A stretch of 64,000 bases of DNA from Mycobacterium sp. 852002-50816_SCH5313054-b. GTDB lineage: Bacteria > Actinomycetota > Actinomycetes > Mycobacteriales > Mycobacteriaceae. A model generated the notes under the pieces. That model saw only the letters and a program-made list of their open reading frames with translations, did no database searches and was not told the origin of the DNA. Positions 40,457 to 50,833 of the stretch are shown piece by piece. The stretch is from contig NZ_LZIC01000011.1 in assembly GCF_001667185.1 (NCBI RefSeq), positions 1 to 64,000 of the forward strand, read 5' to 3'. Both the position numbers and the translations under genes were made by a program. Numbering within the stretch: position 1 is the first letter of the stretch; each line of letters starts with the position of its first letter.

Positions 40457-40758
40457 CTTTCTCCTCCATAATGGGCTCCGTAACGGGCTCCCTAAAGCGC
40501 CGAGCGGGACCTCACTGGCCTCAACAGGTATTGACGTCAGCCTACCGACCGGCAGCCTGACGACCGTCACCCGGCCGACCCACAACTGCAGGTCACGCCG
40601 GGCTGCAGCCACCACGATGGCGCCGCGGCGGGCCCTGAGGGTCGCTGCTGGCACGCATGTTCGGCGGACCGGGACCCTCTGCTTTCCAGCAGTTCCTTGA
40701 CTGGTAGCCGTTGGAGATCATACGGCCTCCGTCGGGCCTCACCCGCCGGCCAGGCCGA
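40457..40758 (-). other. Intergenic region, upstream of glcB
   Basis: A 302-bp region between the glcB start and the end of the CBS/DUF21 gene, presumably holding the glcB promoter. The pair TTTCTCCTCC immediately before glcB is its ribosome binding site in antisense. No repeat, RNA or small gene is evident. M. tuberculosis has a toxin-antitoxin pair and another gene here; no remnant of them is recognisable. Confidence 0.4.
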
Positions 40759-41817
40759 CTACGCGTCGCGCATGGCGCCGACGAGGTCCTCCACCAGATC
40801 TTCCATCGCCACCATCGCCACCACGGCGCCGGCGGCCCCGTTGGCCCCGTTATCAGCGGTCACCAGTGCCAGGTGGCTGTTGCTGCGACGCATTCGCGAC
40901 AGCGCGTCGGCCAGCGGCAGCGACCGGGGAACGCGGGGCAGCGGTCGCACCAGCGCCAGGTCGATCACCGCCTGCGGGTCGTCGCCGAGCGTCAGCACAT
41001 CCTTGATGTGCACGTAGCCGATGAACTCCGCGTCGACGTTCACGACGGGAAACCGGGAGTACCCCGTCCGGGCCAGGGCGCGTTCGACCGCGGCCACGGT
41101 CGGCCCGGAGCCCGCCGCGGCCACCGGTACCGCCTGGATCTCGGCCAGCGGCCGCGCCACCTGGCCGACCGTGCGGTGGCGCAGCTGCAGCGCCCGGGTC
41201 AGCCTGCCGTGCTCCTCGGCGTCCAGCAGGCCTTCCGACACCGATTCGCTGATCATCACACTCAGCTCCGTGGTCGAAACCGCCAGGCTGAGTTGCGATT
41301 TGGGCTCGACACGCAGCGCGCGCAGCACCACGTTGGCGCACTTGTCGTAGAACGCGATGAACGGCCGCGCCGCGCGCACGTAGGCCAGGTAGGGCGGAAC
41401 CAGCAGCATCGCGGCGCGCTCGGGGCCGGCCAGCGCGATGTTCTTCGGCACCATCTCGCCCAGCAGCACATGCAGCGTCACCACGATCGCCAGCGCGATC
41501 ACCAGCGACACGGTGTGCAGCAACGCCGGTGGCATACTCGTCAGCCCCAACGCGCCGCGCAGCAGGTCCGCGACCGCGGCCTCCCCGATCCGGCCCAGCA
41601 GCAGCGAGGCGACCGTCACCCCGAGCTGCACGCCGGCCAGCATCGACGGGAGGTTCTGACCGGCGCGGATCACCGTGACCGCGCGCGCCTTGCCCTGCTC
41701 GGCCAGCGCTTCGAGGCGGTCGCGCCGGGCCGAGATCAACGCGAACTCGGCTCCGACGAAGAACGCGTTCACCCCGATCAGCAGGATCGCCAGCAGAATT
41801 CCCAGCGCGTCGTTCAT
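40759..41817 (-). CDS. CNNM/DUF21-CBS membrane protein (Rv1841c-like)
   Basis: A 352-residue protein with an N-terminal DUF21 transmembrane domain (about 1-190, opening [20 protein letters not shown]) and a CBS pair (about 215-345). It lacks the C-terminal CorC/HlyC domain carried by its upstream neighbour, so the two may pair. The family is associated with Mg2+/Co2+ transport or efflux. Its ATG overlaps the stop of the neighbour (4 bases), giving a two-gene operon. Confidence 0.86.
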   Translation of the reverse strand: MNDALGILLAILLIGVNAFFVGAEFALISARRDRLEALAEQGKARAVTVIRAGQNLPSMLAGVQLGVTVASLLLGRIGEAAVADLLRGALGLTSMPPALLHTVSLVIALAIVVTLHVLLGEMVPKNIALAGPERAAMLLVPPYLAYVRAARPFIAFYDKCANVVLRALRVEPKSQLSLAVSTTELSVMISESVSEGLLDAEEHGRLTRALQLRHRTVGQVARPLAEIQAVPVAAAGSGPTVAAVERALARTGYSRFPVVNVDAEFIGYVHIKDVLTLGDDPQAVIDLALVRPLPRVPRSLPLADALSRMRRSNSHLALVTADNGANGAAGAVVAMVAMEDLVEDLVGAMRDA

Positions 41818-43184
41818 CGGGGGCCTCGTCCCGCGGCGGTTTCGGTCCGACTGTCCTGCTCCTGCAGCTCGAGCACATCGATCCGGCGACCGTCCATCCG
41901 AACCACCGTCGCCCGCCAGCGCATCGACGAATCCGACAGGCCGTCGGCGTCCAGGCCGGTCAGCTCCACCGTTTCGCCGGCCACCGGGATGTGGCCGATC
42001 TCGCGCAGCACCAGGCCGCCGATCGTCTCGTAGGGGCCTTCGGGCGCGCGAAACCCGGTGGCGGCGGCGACCTCGTCGATGCGCAGCAGCCCGTTCACCC
42101 GCCAGCCGGCGCCGGCCGCGACGACGTCGGGGGTGGCGTCGTCGTGTTCGTCGCGGACATCGCCGACGATCTCCTCGATCAGATCCTCGACGGTCACCAT
42201 GCCGGCCGTGCCGCCGTATTCGTCGACGACCATCGCGGTTTGCAGCGGGTTGGCGCGGATTTCGGCCATCACCGCATCGCCATCCAGCGTCGACGGCACC
42301 ACCGGAACGTGCTGCGCGAGCGTGGTCAGCAGGGTTTTCGGGCGGTCGGCCGGCGGAATGGCGAACACCTGCTTGACGTGCACGATGCCGACGGTCTCGT
42401 CGAGGTCGCCGTCGACGATGGGGAACCGGGAGAAGCCGGACTCGGCGGCGGCGGTAACCAGGTCGGCGACGGTGTCGTCGGTTTGCAGCGCAACGATCTT
42501 CGACCTCGGCGTCATCAGCTCCTCGGCCGTCAGTTCGCCGAACTCCAGCGATCGCCGCAGCAGGACGGCCGTCGCCGCGTCCATGGTGCCGCTGCGGGCC
42601 GAGCTGCGCACCAGGGACGCCAGTTCCTGCGCCGACCGGGCCGAGCGCAGCTCCTCGGCCGGCTCGATGCCCAGCTCGCGGACGATCCAGTTGGCCACGC
42701 CGTTCGTCAACCGGATGGCCGGGGTGAAGAGCAGGGAGAACAGCAACTGAAAGCCCGCGACGGCGCGGGCGCTCGACAGCGGGCGCGCCACGGCGAGGTA
42801 CTTCGGAACCAGCTCACCGAACACCATCGACACCGACGTCACGACCACCAGCGCCAGGAACGCGATGATCCCCTCGGCCAGCCGGTCCGGGACGCCGATC
42901 GAGCTCAACGCCGGATGCGGCAGGTCGGCCACCAGCGGCTCGGTCAGGTACCCCGTCGCCAGCGTGGCGGTGGAAATCCCCAGTTGGGCCCCCGACAGCT
43001 GAAACGACAGCCGCTGCTGGGCGCGTTGGATGAAGCGGTCGCGGCGGCCACCGGCGCGCGCGTTGGCGTCCACCACGCTGCGGTCCAGCGCGGTCAGCGA
43101 AAACTCGGCCGCGACGAAAACCCCGTTGGCGAAGATCAGCAGCGCGATGGCCAGCACGCTGACCGCGGTGAGGGCGACGTTCAC
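41814..43184 (-). CDS. CNNM/CorC-type DUF21-CBS-CorC_HlyC membrane protein (Rv1842c-like)
   Basis: A 456-residue protein with a DUF21 membrane domain (about 1-200), a CBS pair (about 215-340) and a C-terminal CorC_HlyC domain (about 355-440). The CBS region has [12 protein letters not shown] and [20 protein letters not shown], the standard hemolysin C/CorC signature. Predicted role is divalent cation (Mg2+ or Co2+) transport or its control. It is the first gene of the pair with 40759-41817. Confidence 0.88.
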   Translation of the reverse strand: MNVALTAVSVLAIALLIFANGVFVAAEFSLTALDRSVVDANARAGGRRDRFIQRAQQRLSFQLSGAQLGISTATLATGYLTEPLVADLPHPALSSIGVPDRLAEGIIAFLALVVVTSVSMVFGELVPKYLAVARPLSSARAVAGFQLLFSLLFTPAIRLTNGVANWIVRELGIEPAEELRSARSAQELASLVRSSARSGTMDAATAVLLRRSLEFGELTAEELMTPRSKIVALQTDDTVADLVTAAAESGFSRFPIVDGDLDETVGIVHVKQVFAIPPADRPKTLLTTLAQHVPVVPSTLDGDAVMAEIRANPLQTAMVVDEYGGTAGMVTVEDLIEEIVGDVRDEHDDATPDVVAAGAGWRVNGLLRIDEVAAATGFRAPEGPYETIGGLVLREIGHIPVAGETVELTGLDADGLSDSSMRWRATVVRMDGRRIDVLELQEQDSRTETAAGRGPR

Positions 43185-43358
43185 GACCGCTTCCTGCGGA
43201 AGGCCGGGGCCGGTGGTGGGGCCTTGACGCGTGCCTGCGGCACGTCATCCCTTTCCTCGATGCGGCGCAGCGCTTTGCTGCCAGCCGATAATTCACGTGA
43301 ATTCACATGGTAGCCAAGACGTCCAGCGGGCAGCACGACCGTCGGCGACTTAGCGCGC

Positions 43359-44849
<1,491 letters not shown>

Positions 44850-46316
44850 CTACGCGGGCACTTCGCTGCGGTCACCGCTCCACAGCGTATGGAAGCGCTT
44901 GTCCGGGTCGTCGTCGATGCGGCCGTAGGTGTGCGCGCCGAAGAAGTCGCGCAGCCCCTGGGTGAGTGCCGCGGGCAGCCGCTCGGTGCGCAGCGCGTCA
45001 TAGTAGGACAGCGCCGAGGAGAAGCCCGGGATCGGGATGCCCAGCTCGGTGGCGGTCACCACGACGCGACGCCAGCCGTCGATCGCGGCCTCGATCGCGC
45101 TGCGGAAGTACGGCGCGACGACCAAAGTCGGCAGGTCGGCGTCCTCGTCGAACGCCTCCTTGATGCGGTTGAGGAACTTCGCCCGGATGATGCAGCCGCC
45201 GCGCCAGATCGTGGCCAGGTCGCCCGGCGTGATGCCCCAGTCGTATTCGGCGCTGCCGGCCTGAATCTGGTTGAACCCCTGGGCGTAGGCGATGATCTTC
45301 GACGCATAGAGCGCCTGCCGGACGTCTTCGACAAATTGCGTTGCATCGCTTGGCTTTTCACCGAGCGATCCGGAAGCAAGCCCGGTGGTCGCCTTGCGCT
45401 GGGTCACCGAACCCGACAGCGCGCGGGCGAACACGGCCTCGGCGATCCCGGTCACCGGGACGCCGAGGTCCAGGGCCGACTTCACCGTCCAGCGGCCGGT
45501 GCCCTTCTGCTCGGCCTCGTCGAGGATGACGTCGACGAGCGGCTTGCCCGTCTTGCCGTCCTTCTGGCGCAGGACCTGCGCGGTGATCTCGACCAGGAAG
45601 CTGTCCAGGTCACCGGAGTTCCACTCGTCGAACACGTCGGCGATCTCGTCGGCGGTCTTGCCGAGCCCGTCGCGCAGCAGCTGGTAGGCCTCGCCGATCA
45701 GCTGCATGTCGGAGTACTCGATGCCGTTGTGCACCATCTTGACGAAGTGGCCGGCGCCGTCGGGCCCGATGTGCGTGCAGCACGGCACCCCGTCGACGTG
45801 TGCGGAGATCTCCTCGAGCAGCGGGCCCAGCGACTTGTACGACTCGGCCGGACCGCCCGGCATGATCGACGGCCCGTTGAGCGCGCCCTCTTCGCCGCCG
45901 GAGATGCCGGCGCCGACGAAGTGCAGGCCCCGCTCGCGCATCGCCTTCTCGCGGCGAATGGTGTCGGTGTAGAGGGCGTTGCCGCCGTCGATGATGATGT
46001 CGCCTTCCTCCATGGCGTCGGCGAGTTCGTTGATGACGGCGTCGGTGGGGTCGCCGGCCTTGACCATGATCAGCACCCGCCGCGGTTTCTCCAGCGCGTC
46101 GAGGAACTCGGCGATGGTCTCCGAGCGCACGAACTTGCCCTCGTCGCCGTGCTCTTCGAGCAACGCGTCGGTCTTGGCGACCGATCGGTTGTGCAACGCG
46201 ACCGTGTAGCCGTGGTGGGCGAAGTTGCGGGCGATGTTCGATCCCATTACCGCCAGGCCGGTGACGCCGATCTGCGCGGTACCGGTCTTCGCGTCCTTGG
46301 AAGTCGGGGCACTCAT
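44850..46316 (-). CDS. gnd1: 6-phosphogluconate dehydrogenase, decarboxylating
   Basis: A 488-residue enzyme of the oxidative pentose phosphate pathway. The N-terminal cofactor fold has GVTGLAVMGSNIARNF (about residues 15-30), the substrate loop is GAGISGGEEGA and the catalytic Lys is in GAGHFVKMVHNGIEYSDMQL. ATG 46316 (MSAPTSKD) is favoured over an upstream reading. M. tuberculosis gnd1 is the NADP-type long form. guaB1 follows downstream. Confidence 0.95.
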   Translation of the reverse strand: MSAPTSKDAKTGTAQIGVTGLAVMGSNIARNFAHHGYTVALHNRSVAKTDALLEEHGDEGKFVRSETIAEFLDALEKPRRVLIMVKAGDPTDAVINELADAMEEGDIIIDGGNALYTDTIRREKAMRERGLHFVGAGISGGEEGALNGPSIMPGGPAESYKSLGPLLEEISAHVDGVPCCTHIGPDGAGHFVKMVHNGIEYSDMQLIGEAYQLLRDGLGKTADEIADVFDEWNSGDLDSFLVEITAQVLRQKDGKTGKPLVDVILDEAEQKGTGRWTVKSALDLGVPVTGIAEAVFARALSGSVTQRKATTGLASGSLGEKPSDATQFVEDVRQALYASKIIAYAQGFNQIQAGSAEYDWGITPGDLATIWRGGCIIRAKFLNRIKEAFDEDADLPTLVVAPYFRSAIEAAIDGWRRVVVTATELGIPIPGFSSALSYYDALRTERLPAALTQGLRDFFGAHTYGRIDDDPDKRFHTLWSGDRSEVPA

Positions 46317-46415
46317 CTGTTGGCCTCCCAGTGTCGGGGAACTACTTCCGAAAAGCTCTCGGTCACACTGTGGCACAGCGGTCACGCCTTCGCCCGGGGT
46401 GCTTGGCTCCGCGCG

Positions 46416-47366
46416 TCAGACGTTGAACAGCCGGCGCAGCTCGGTGAGCCACGGGACGACCAGCGCGATGGTGGGCACCACCATGACGGCCGCGGCGGCG
46501 AGGTACGCGGCCGCCGAGAGCTTCAGGCTGTTGCCGCGCCCGGAGAGCCTCCGCACCCGGACCACGGTGCTGGGGCCGCCGACGGCCAGCGCGCCCGAGG
46601 GCGCCCGTCCCGACGCGCAGGCCACCAGCGCGCGGGCCAGGGGAGTGCGACCGGTTGCGCGCACCGCCGCGTCGTCGGCCAAGAGCTCGACGAGCAGTTG
46701 CACCGCGCCCAGCGCGCTGGTGCTGCGCACCAGCCGCGGGAAGGCGGCACGCACGGCGGTGAACGCCTCCAGCACCAAGTCGTGGCGGGCCCGCAGGTGG
46801 GCTCGCTCGTGCGTGAGTATCGCGGCGACTTCCTCGTCGGCGAGCGCGCTCAGCGCTCCTTCGCTGACCACGACCCGGCTCCGGACGCCGGGCAGACAGT
46901 AGGCGAGCGGCTGCCGGACATCCAGGATGCGGAGGTCGCGCGTGCGGGCGCACGGCTGGGCGGTGGCCGCGTCGTGCCCCACCCCGACCAGGTCGACGAC
47001 CATGCGGTGATGCGCCCGCCGGCGGCGGTTGGCGATGGCCACCCGCAGGACGGCGACCATCAGCCGGGCGCCGACCACCACCGTCAACGCGAAGACTGCG
47101 ATGTAGGCCGTCCAGAGCGGCCAGCCGAGCCGGCCGGCGGCGCCGATGACGCTGGCCGTGGGCCGGCCGTCGGGGCCGGGCACGAGCAGCCTGCTGGCGA
47201 TCGCGATCCCGGCGCTGAACGCGGATAGCACCGCGGCCAGTGCGACGGCCTGCCACAGCACCATCGCGGCGCGGGGCGCGCGCAACGGCCACGTCGCTCG
47301 CGCCAAGAGGGCCGGCGCCGGGCCGACCAACAGCACCGCGAGGAGGGTGAAGGCCAGCGCTGACAC
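46416..47366 (-). CDS. BlaR1-like M56 membrane zinc metallopeptidase (Rv1845c)
   Basis: A 316-residue integral membrane protease of the BlaR1/MecR1 M56 family. Four transmembrane segments flank a zinc site HERAH (in ILTHERAHLRARHDLVLE, about residue 190). There is no C-terminal beta-lactam sensor domain, so it is shorter than true BlaR1. In M. tuberculosis the homologue (BlaR) cleaves or inactivates BlaI on beta-lactam stress. blaI lies directly upstream, 14 bases away, in the same operon. Confidence 0.9.
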   Translation of the reverse strand: MSALAFTLLAVLLVGPAPALLARATWPLRAPRAAMVLWQAVALAAVLSAFSAGIAIASRLLVPGPDGRPTASVIGAAGRLGWPLWTAYIAVFALTVVVGARLMVAVLRVAIANRRRRAHHRMVVDLVGVGHDAATAQPCARTRDLRILDVRQPLAYCLPGVRSRVVVSEGALSALADEEVAAILTHERAHLRARHDLVLEAFTAVRAAFPRLVRSTSALGAVQLLVELLADDAAVRATGRTPLARALVACASGRAPSGALAVGGPSTVVRVRRLSGRGNSLKLSAAAYLAAAAVMVVPTIALVVPWLTELRRLFNV

Positions 47367-47380
47367 GCTGCTAGTCTCTC

Positions 47381-47797
47381 TCAGTCCTCCGCCGCTGCGC
47401 CAGCCGACGGCGTGTTGCGTTGATTGGCTTCCAGTTCGGCGAGCGCGCGCCGCAGCGCCTCGGCCTCGTCGGCGCCCACCCGCTCGACGAAGTGCACCAG
47501 CGCCGCCTGCCGGTCCCCGGAGTCCTCAGCCTGCGCCAGCGCATCGACCATGAGCCCAGCGACCAGCTCGTCGCGACCGTGCACCGGCGCGTAGCGGTGG
47601 GCGCGGTCGTCGCGGATCTGGGAGACCAGGTTCTTCTTGGCCAGCCGCTGCAGGACGGTCATGATCGTCGTGTAGGCGAGGTCACGTCGCGCCGACAGCG
47701 CTTCGTGGACTTGGCGGACGGTTTGGGGTTCGGCCGTGGACCACAAGTGATCCATCACCGCGCGTTCCAGATCCCCCAGCCGGGTCAGCTTGGCCAT
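47381..47797 (-). CDS. blaI: BlaI/MecI-type transcriptional repressor (Rv1846c)
   Basis: A 138-residue winged-helix repressor (LTRLGDLERAVMDHLWS then RDLAYTTIMTVLQRLAKKN as the recognition helix region) with a C-terminal dimer domain. In M. tuberculosis BlaI represses blaC, its own operon, sigC and ATP synthase genes. It is transcribed with the M56 peptidase gene. The 294-bp divergent region upstream contains a candidate operator, an IdeR box and an sRNA on the opposite strand. Confidence 0.92.
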   Translation of the reverse strand: MAKLTRLGDLERAVMDHLWSTAEPQTVRQVHEALSARRDLAYTTIMTVLQRLAKKNLVSQIRDDRAHRYAPVHGRDELVAGLMVDALAQAEDSGDRQAALVHFVERVGADEAEALRRALAELEANQRNTPSAGAAAED

Positions 47798-47825
47798 AGT
47801 GCGTTCATCTCCTGAGCGTCGAAAT

Positions 47826-47840
47826 AAGCGTACTCCGCTT
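47826..47840. promoter_or_regulatory. Candidate BlaI operator
   Basis: AAGCG-TACTC-CGCTT is a perfect 5-bp dyad just upstream of blaI, followed by TACTACT. BlaI boxes in mycobacteria are TAC/GTA-centred dyads, and the match here is partial. Autoregulation by BlaI is expected from the family. Confidence 0.3.
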
Positions 47841-47906
47841 ACTACTCACGGTCGTACCAACACGATCCCGATGCGACTTGTTTCGGTGAAAACATACCTT
47901 GCAAAA

Positions 47907-47928
47907 TTAGGGCAGCCTTGCCTATGCT
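47907..47928 (+). promoter_or_regulatory. IdeR iron box and -10 element of the MrsI promoter
   Basis: TTAGGGCAGCCTTGCCTAT (47907-47925) matches the IdeR consensus at 14 of 19 positions. It overlaps a -10-like TATGCT (47923-47928). In M. tuberculosis the Rv1846c-Rv1847 intergenic region is a known IdeR target. The effect should be repression under iron sufficiency and induction on iron starvation. Confidence 0.75.
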
Positions 47929-47934
47929 GATGTC

Positions 47935-48035
47935 GGTCGAGCGACAATGACCGCGGTAGAGTCCTGAGGGCTGCAGTGACCCCCGGTCTACTCGATCGGC
48001 GAGCCCCGCGCCCAGCGCGGGGCTCGCCCGTTTTT
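47935..48035 (+). ncRNA. mrsI: MrsI iron-responsive small RNA
   Basis: Between blaI and the thioesterase gene, a transcript starting just after the -10 TATGCT would run about 100 nucleotides to a strong intrinsic terminator. Position, length, IdeR-type promoter and strand equal those of the M. tuberculosis sRNA MrsI (ncRv11846), which represses non-essential iron proteins such as bfrA. The 5' end is inferred from the promoter; the seed was not aligned. Confidence 0.75.
47998..48035 (+). terminator. Intrinsic terminator of the sRNA
   Basis: GGCGAGCCCCGCG (47998-48010) pairs perfectly with CGCGGGGCTCGCC (48016-48028) around the loop CCCAG and is followed by CGTTTTT. It is one of the few textbook intrinsic terminators in the window and separates the sRNA from the thioesterase gene 57 bases downstream. 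Confidence 0.93.
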
Positions 48036-48091
48036 GCGGACGGGCGTTCCGCCCCGGCGGCGCCGGGTCGCCGATGGTGTAGACACATAAC

Positions 48092-48508
48092 GTGCCACCG
48101 CCGCCCGACCCGACGTTGCCGCCGAACTTCACCGCGCCGTTCGACACCGAGTTGGGGCTGCGGTTCACCGAGCTGGGTCCCGACGGCGCCCGCGCGCACC
48201 TCGAGGTCGCACCGAAACTGTTGCAGCCGATGGGCCTCGTGCACGGCGGCGTCTACTGCTCGATGATCGAGAGCATGGCGAGCGTGTCCGCCTACACCTG
48301 GCTCAACGCGAAAGGCGACGGCGGCAACGTCGTGGGCGTCAACAACAACACGGACTTCCTGCGCTCGATCGGATCCGGGACGGTGTACGGCAGCGCCGAA
48401 CCGATTCATCGCGGCCGGCGCCAGCAGCTGTGGCTCGTCACGATCACCGACGACAACGACCGGGTGGTGGCCCGCGGCCAGGTGCGGCTGCAGAACCTCG
48501 CCATGTAA
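48092..48508 (+). CDS. PaaI-type hotdog thioesterase (Rv1847-like)
   Basis: A 138-residue single hotdog-fold protein. VHGGVYCSMIESMAS (about residues 50-64) contains the HGG loop of the PaaI/4-hydroxybenzoyl-CoA thioesterase family. NNTDFLRSI and RRQQLWLVTITDDNDRVVAR complete the fold. The acyl-CoA substrate is unknown. GTG 48092 is the first suitable start after the sRNA terminator. Read-through from the IdeR promoter could make it partly iron-responsive. Confidence 0.85.
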   Translation: MPPPPDPTLPPNFTAPFDTELGLRFTELGPDGARAHLEVAPKLLQPMGLVHGGVYCSMIESMASVSAYTWLNAKGDGGNVVGVNNNTDFLRSIGSGTVYGSAEPIHRGRRQQLWLVTITDDNDRVVARGQVRLQNLAM

Positions 48509-48886
48509 TTCCCAGCGTAATTCTCAGCAAGTTCCCAGCTGTCGGCCAGTCGTTACCGAGGCTTCCCGCCTCGCGAGGCCCGGCTCCCGAAAATGCCTGT
48601 TCCGCAAGGGAATCTCGGCGCCCTGAATCGGGTTCCCGGCCGGGCGCGCGTTGGTTCCGTTGGGTGGCTGCCTCGCGCACGCCTCGAGCCCGCCAGCGGA
48701 TGCTCGCCTGCGCCCTCCGCGAATCACATTGCGCTGCAATGCCTTTCAAGCACGTAAAAGGGGGCGCAGGCGCATGGGCCACCGCGCTCGGGCGGGGCCG
48801 ATCGCCGCGGCGCGACACGACCGCCGCCGAAGTTGCAGTCGCCGAGCGAGCCGGTACCTTCAATAGCGGCGCGCCGCAGGGGCCGC
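48509..48886 (+). other. Intergenic region before the guanidine riboswitch
   Basis: No gene is evident. Reading frames here lack homology-like features and run on both strands, as expected at this GC content. A promoter for the downstream enzyme must lie here, but no clear -35/-10 pair stands out. Confidence 0.4.
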
Positions 48887-48927
48887 CCGGACGAGTTCGC
48901 CGTACCCGGAAAGCGACAAGACGGCGA
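48887..48927 (+). promoter_or_regulatory. Guanidine-III (ykkC-III) riboswitch
   Basis: The stretch CCGGACGAG...CGCCGTACCCGG...GACAAGACGGCG reproduces the guanidine-III core. Helix P1 is CCGG (48887-48890) with CCGG (48906-48909). The second helix is TCGCCGT (48896-48902) with ACGGCGA (48921-48927), whose first pair differs from the actinobacterial reference I recall (G-C there, T-A here) yet stays complementary. The RNA lies about 123 bases before an arginase-family gene. Ligand binding should raise expression of guanidine-handling genes. The call rests on remembered consensus, not a model search. Confidence 0.9.
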
Positions 48928-49050
48928 CCGCGGGACGATGCCTGGCGCCCCGGGTCATTTCAAAGATGGCTCCTGTGTTTGCCTTCCGCTTAGACTCCGG
49001 TCGCCGGGGCATCCTCCGCCGTGGATTCATTCGCGACGAGAGGAAATTTG

Positions 49051-50214
49051 ATGTTCAATCCGTTCGCCGGACAAGCTGACATCCCCAACCGGGAAGGCAG
49101 CTGGGCGCAGCAGGCCGAGGCGGAATTGTCCACCCGCCGCCATCGCGAAGAGATCGAGCGCTGCCTCGCCCACGGCCTGGAAGCGGCCCCGACGATCAAC
49201 GACCGCACGTTGTCGACCTTTTCCCGCGGCGAGCTGCCGCACTTCGCCGGGGAGCGCGGGACATTCCTGAAGTGCCCGTTCCTGGAAGACGTGAACGACG
49301 TGGGCGACGCCGAGGTGGCGGTGTTCGGGGCGCCGCTGGACGCCGGGACCACCTACCGACCCGGCACGCGGTTCGGGCCGATGGGAATCCGCCGCTCCAC
49401 CAACCTGTTCGGCACCTACTGCTACGAGCTCGGGGTGGACCTGCGCGAACAACTCAACATCGTCGACATCGGCGACGTGGTCACCATTCCCGCCAACATC
49501 GAGAAGTCGTTCGACCAGATCAGCACGGCCATGTCCCACGTGGTTTCGAAGGGCGTGTTCCCGGTGATCCTGGGCGGCGACCACTCGATCGGGTTCCCGA
49601 CGGTGCGAGGCCTGGCCCCGCACATGGACGGCAACGTCGGCATCATCCACTTCGACCGCCACGTCGACACCCAGGAAACCGATCTCGACGAGCGGATGCA
49701 CACCACGCCGTGGTTCCACGCCACCAACATCAAGAACGCGCCGGCCACCAACCTGGTCCAGATCGGCATCGGCGGATGGCAGGCCCCGCGCGCCGGCGTG
49801 CAAGTGGGCCGGCAGCGCGGCAGCACCGTCATCACGGTTGGCGACGTCGAACGCGTCGGGATCGAAAAGATCGCCGAGATCGCGCTGGAGACCGCGTGGA
49901 AGGACGCCAAGGCGGTCTATCTGTCGTTCGACATCGACGTCATCGACGCGGGTTTCGTGCCCGGCACCGGCTGGCCCGAGCCCGGCGGCCTGTTGCCGCG
50001 CGAGGCGCTGAACCTGATCCGGATGATTTCCGAGCCGGGACTCAACGGCATCGAGGTAGTCGAGTGCTCACCGCCCTACGACTGGGCCGAGCAGACCGCC
50101 CTGATGAGCAGCCGGGTCATTCTGGACAGCCTCGCCGTCATGGTGCGGGCCGGGAAGCTCGGCAAGAAACCGGCCGCCATGAAGCGTCACGCGTGGGGGC
50201 CGTTTAACGACTAG
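49051..50214 (+). CDS. gdmH: Arginase-family ureohydrolase, probable Ni2+-dependent guanidine hydrolase
   Basis: A 387-residue cytosolic ureohydrolase. Binuclear metal ligands are His178 in LGGDHSIG, Asp202/His204/Asp206 in HFDRHVDTQ, and Asp294/Asp296 in SFDIDVIDAG. Agmatinase and arginase usually read DAHxD and DxxDP; here Arg203 replaces Ala and Ala-Gly replaces the Pro region. The protein is also about 70-80 residues longer at its N-terminus than an ordinary agmatinase, the size of cyanobacterial GdmH. The guanidine-III riboswitch upstream points to guanidine as substrate, giving urea and ammonia. ATG 49051 follows GAGAGGAAAT. No nickel chaperone pair adjoins it, but urease nickel genes lie 7 kb downstream. 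An agmatinase or guanidinobutyrase role remains possible. Confidence 0.8.
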   Translation: MFNPFAGQADIPNREGSWAQQAEAELSTRRHREEIERCLAHGLEAAPTINDRTLSTFSRGELPHFAGERGTFLKCPFLEDVNDVGDAEVAVFGAPLDAGTTYRPGTRFGPMGIRRSTNLFGTYCYELGVDLREQLNIVDIGDVVTIPANIEKSFDQISTAMSHVVSKGVFPVILGGDHSIGFPTVRGLAPHMDGNVGIIHFDRHVDTQETDLDERMHTTPWFHATNIKNAPATNLVQIGIGGWQAPRAGVQVGRQRGSTVITVGDVERVGIEKIAEIALETAWKDAKAVYLSFDIDVIDAGFVPGTGWPEPGGLLPREALNLIRMISEPGLNGIEVVECSPPYDWAEQTALMSSRVILDSLAVMVRAGKLGKKPAAMKRHAWGPFND

Positions 50215-50833
50215 CCCCCGCGTTCGCGAAGCCCGCCCCCGAATGGCGTTTGTTACTTGCTGCTCGAGTCAATGGCAAAGCCATCTGGTCGGATGGCGTT
50301 GGCGCCGACACCGTCGGCTTGGGGGCGGGGCAGCGGCCACCGCGTGCCGGTTGCGTAACGGGGGATTGCGACTGTGGGGACCGGGCCTAGCGGCGCGGCG
50401 CTCGGCGACGCAGCGGCTTGTGAGTCGCAGTAACTCCTTGCGGTACAGCCTTTTCCGCGACACCGTGGCCCGCAGTCGCGCTGCCAACACCACGGGGGCG
50501 GGCTGGCTGCCACGGCTCCGGCCGAGGCGCGCCACCACCGAAAAATCCCTCGACGGATTGGGGCCGCCGTCGGCAGATCAATTGAGTTTTCAGCTAATCC
50601 TCAGTAATTAGCCAGCCTGGTGACAGCGAGCTGCGTCACCATGTAGTAATTGTGCGGCGATCTGGACGCTGGTATGGCGAAGTGCACATCGGTGCGGTGC
50701 TGTACACGTCGCGGGGGACACCATGTCGCGCGCATAGCCGGGCGTTCAGAAGCGTGCGCCCAACCATCGTCCGCGCAGGCCTGGCAGCCGGGACAGCGCG
50801 CGCTTGCGTCGGGTGGGCCTACCAGGGGGACTT
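50215..50833 (+). other. Intergenic region upstream of the PPE pair
   Basis: 619 bp without a convincing gene. Near its 3' part is an AT-rich patch (50575-50612) and a hairpin GGTGAC...GTCACC (50619-50640, loop GAGCT, one bulge). These could be a promoter region or the end of the hydrolase transcript. No PE gene is present before the PPE gene. Confidence 0.45.

Noticed and set aside
48833..49051. 72-codon frame across the guanidine riboswitch
   Set aside because: It reads through the folded RNA element and the leader of the hydrolase gene and has no homology-like features.
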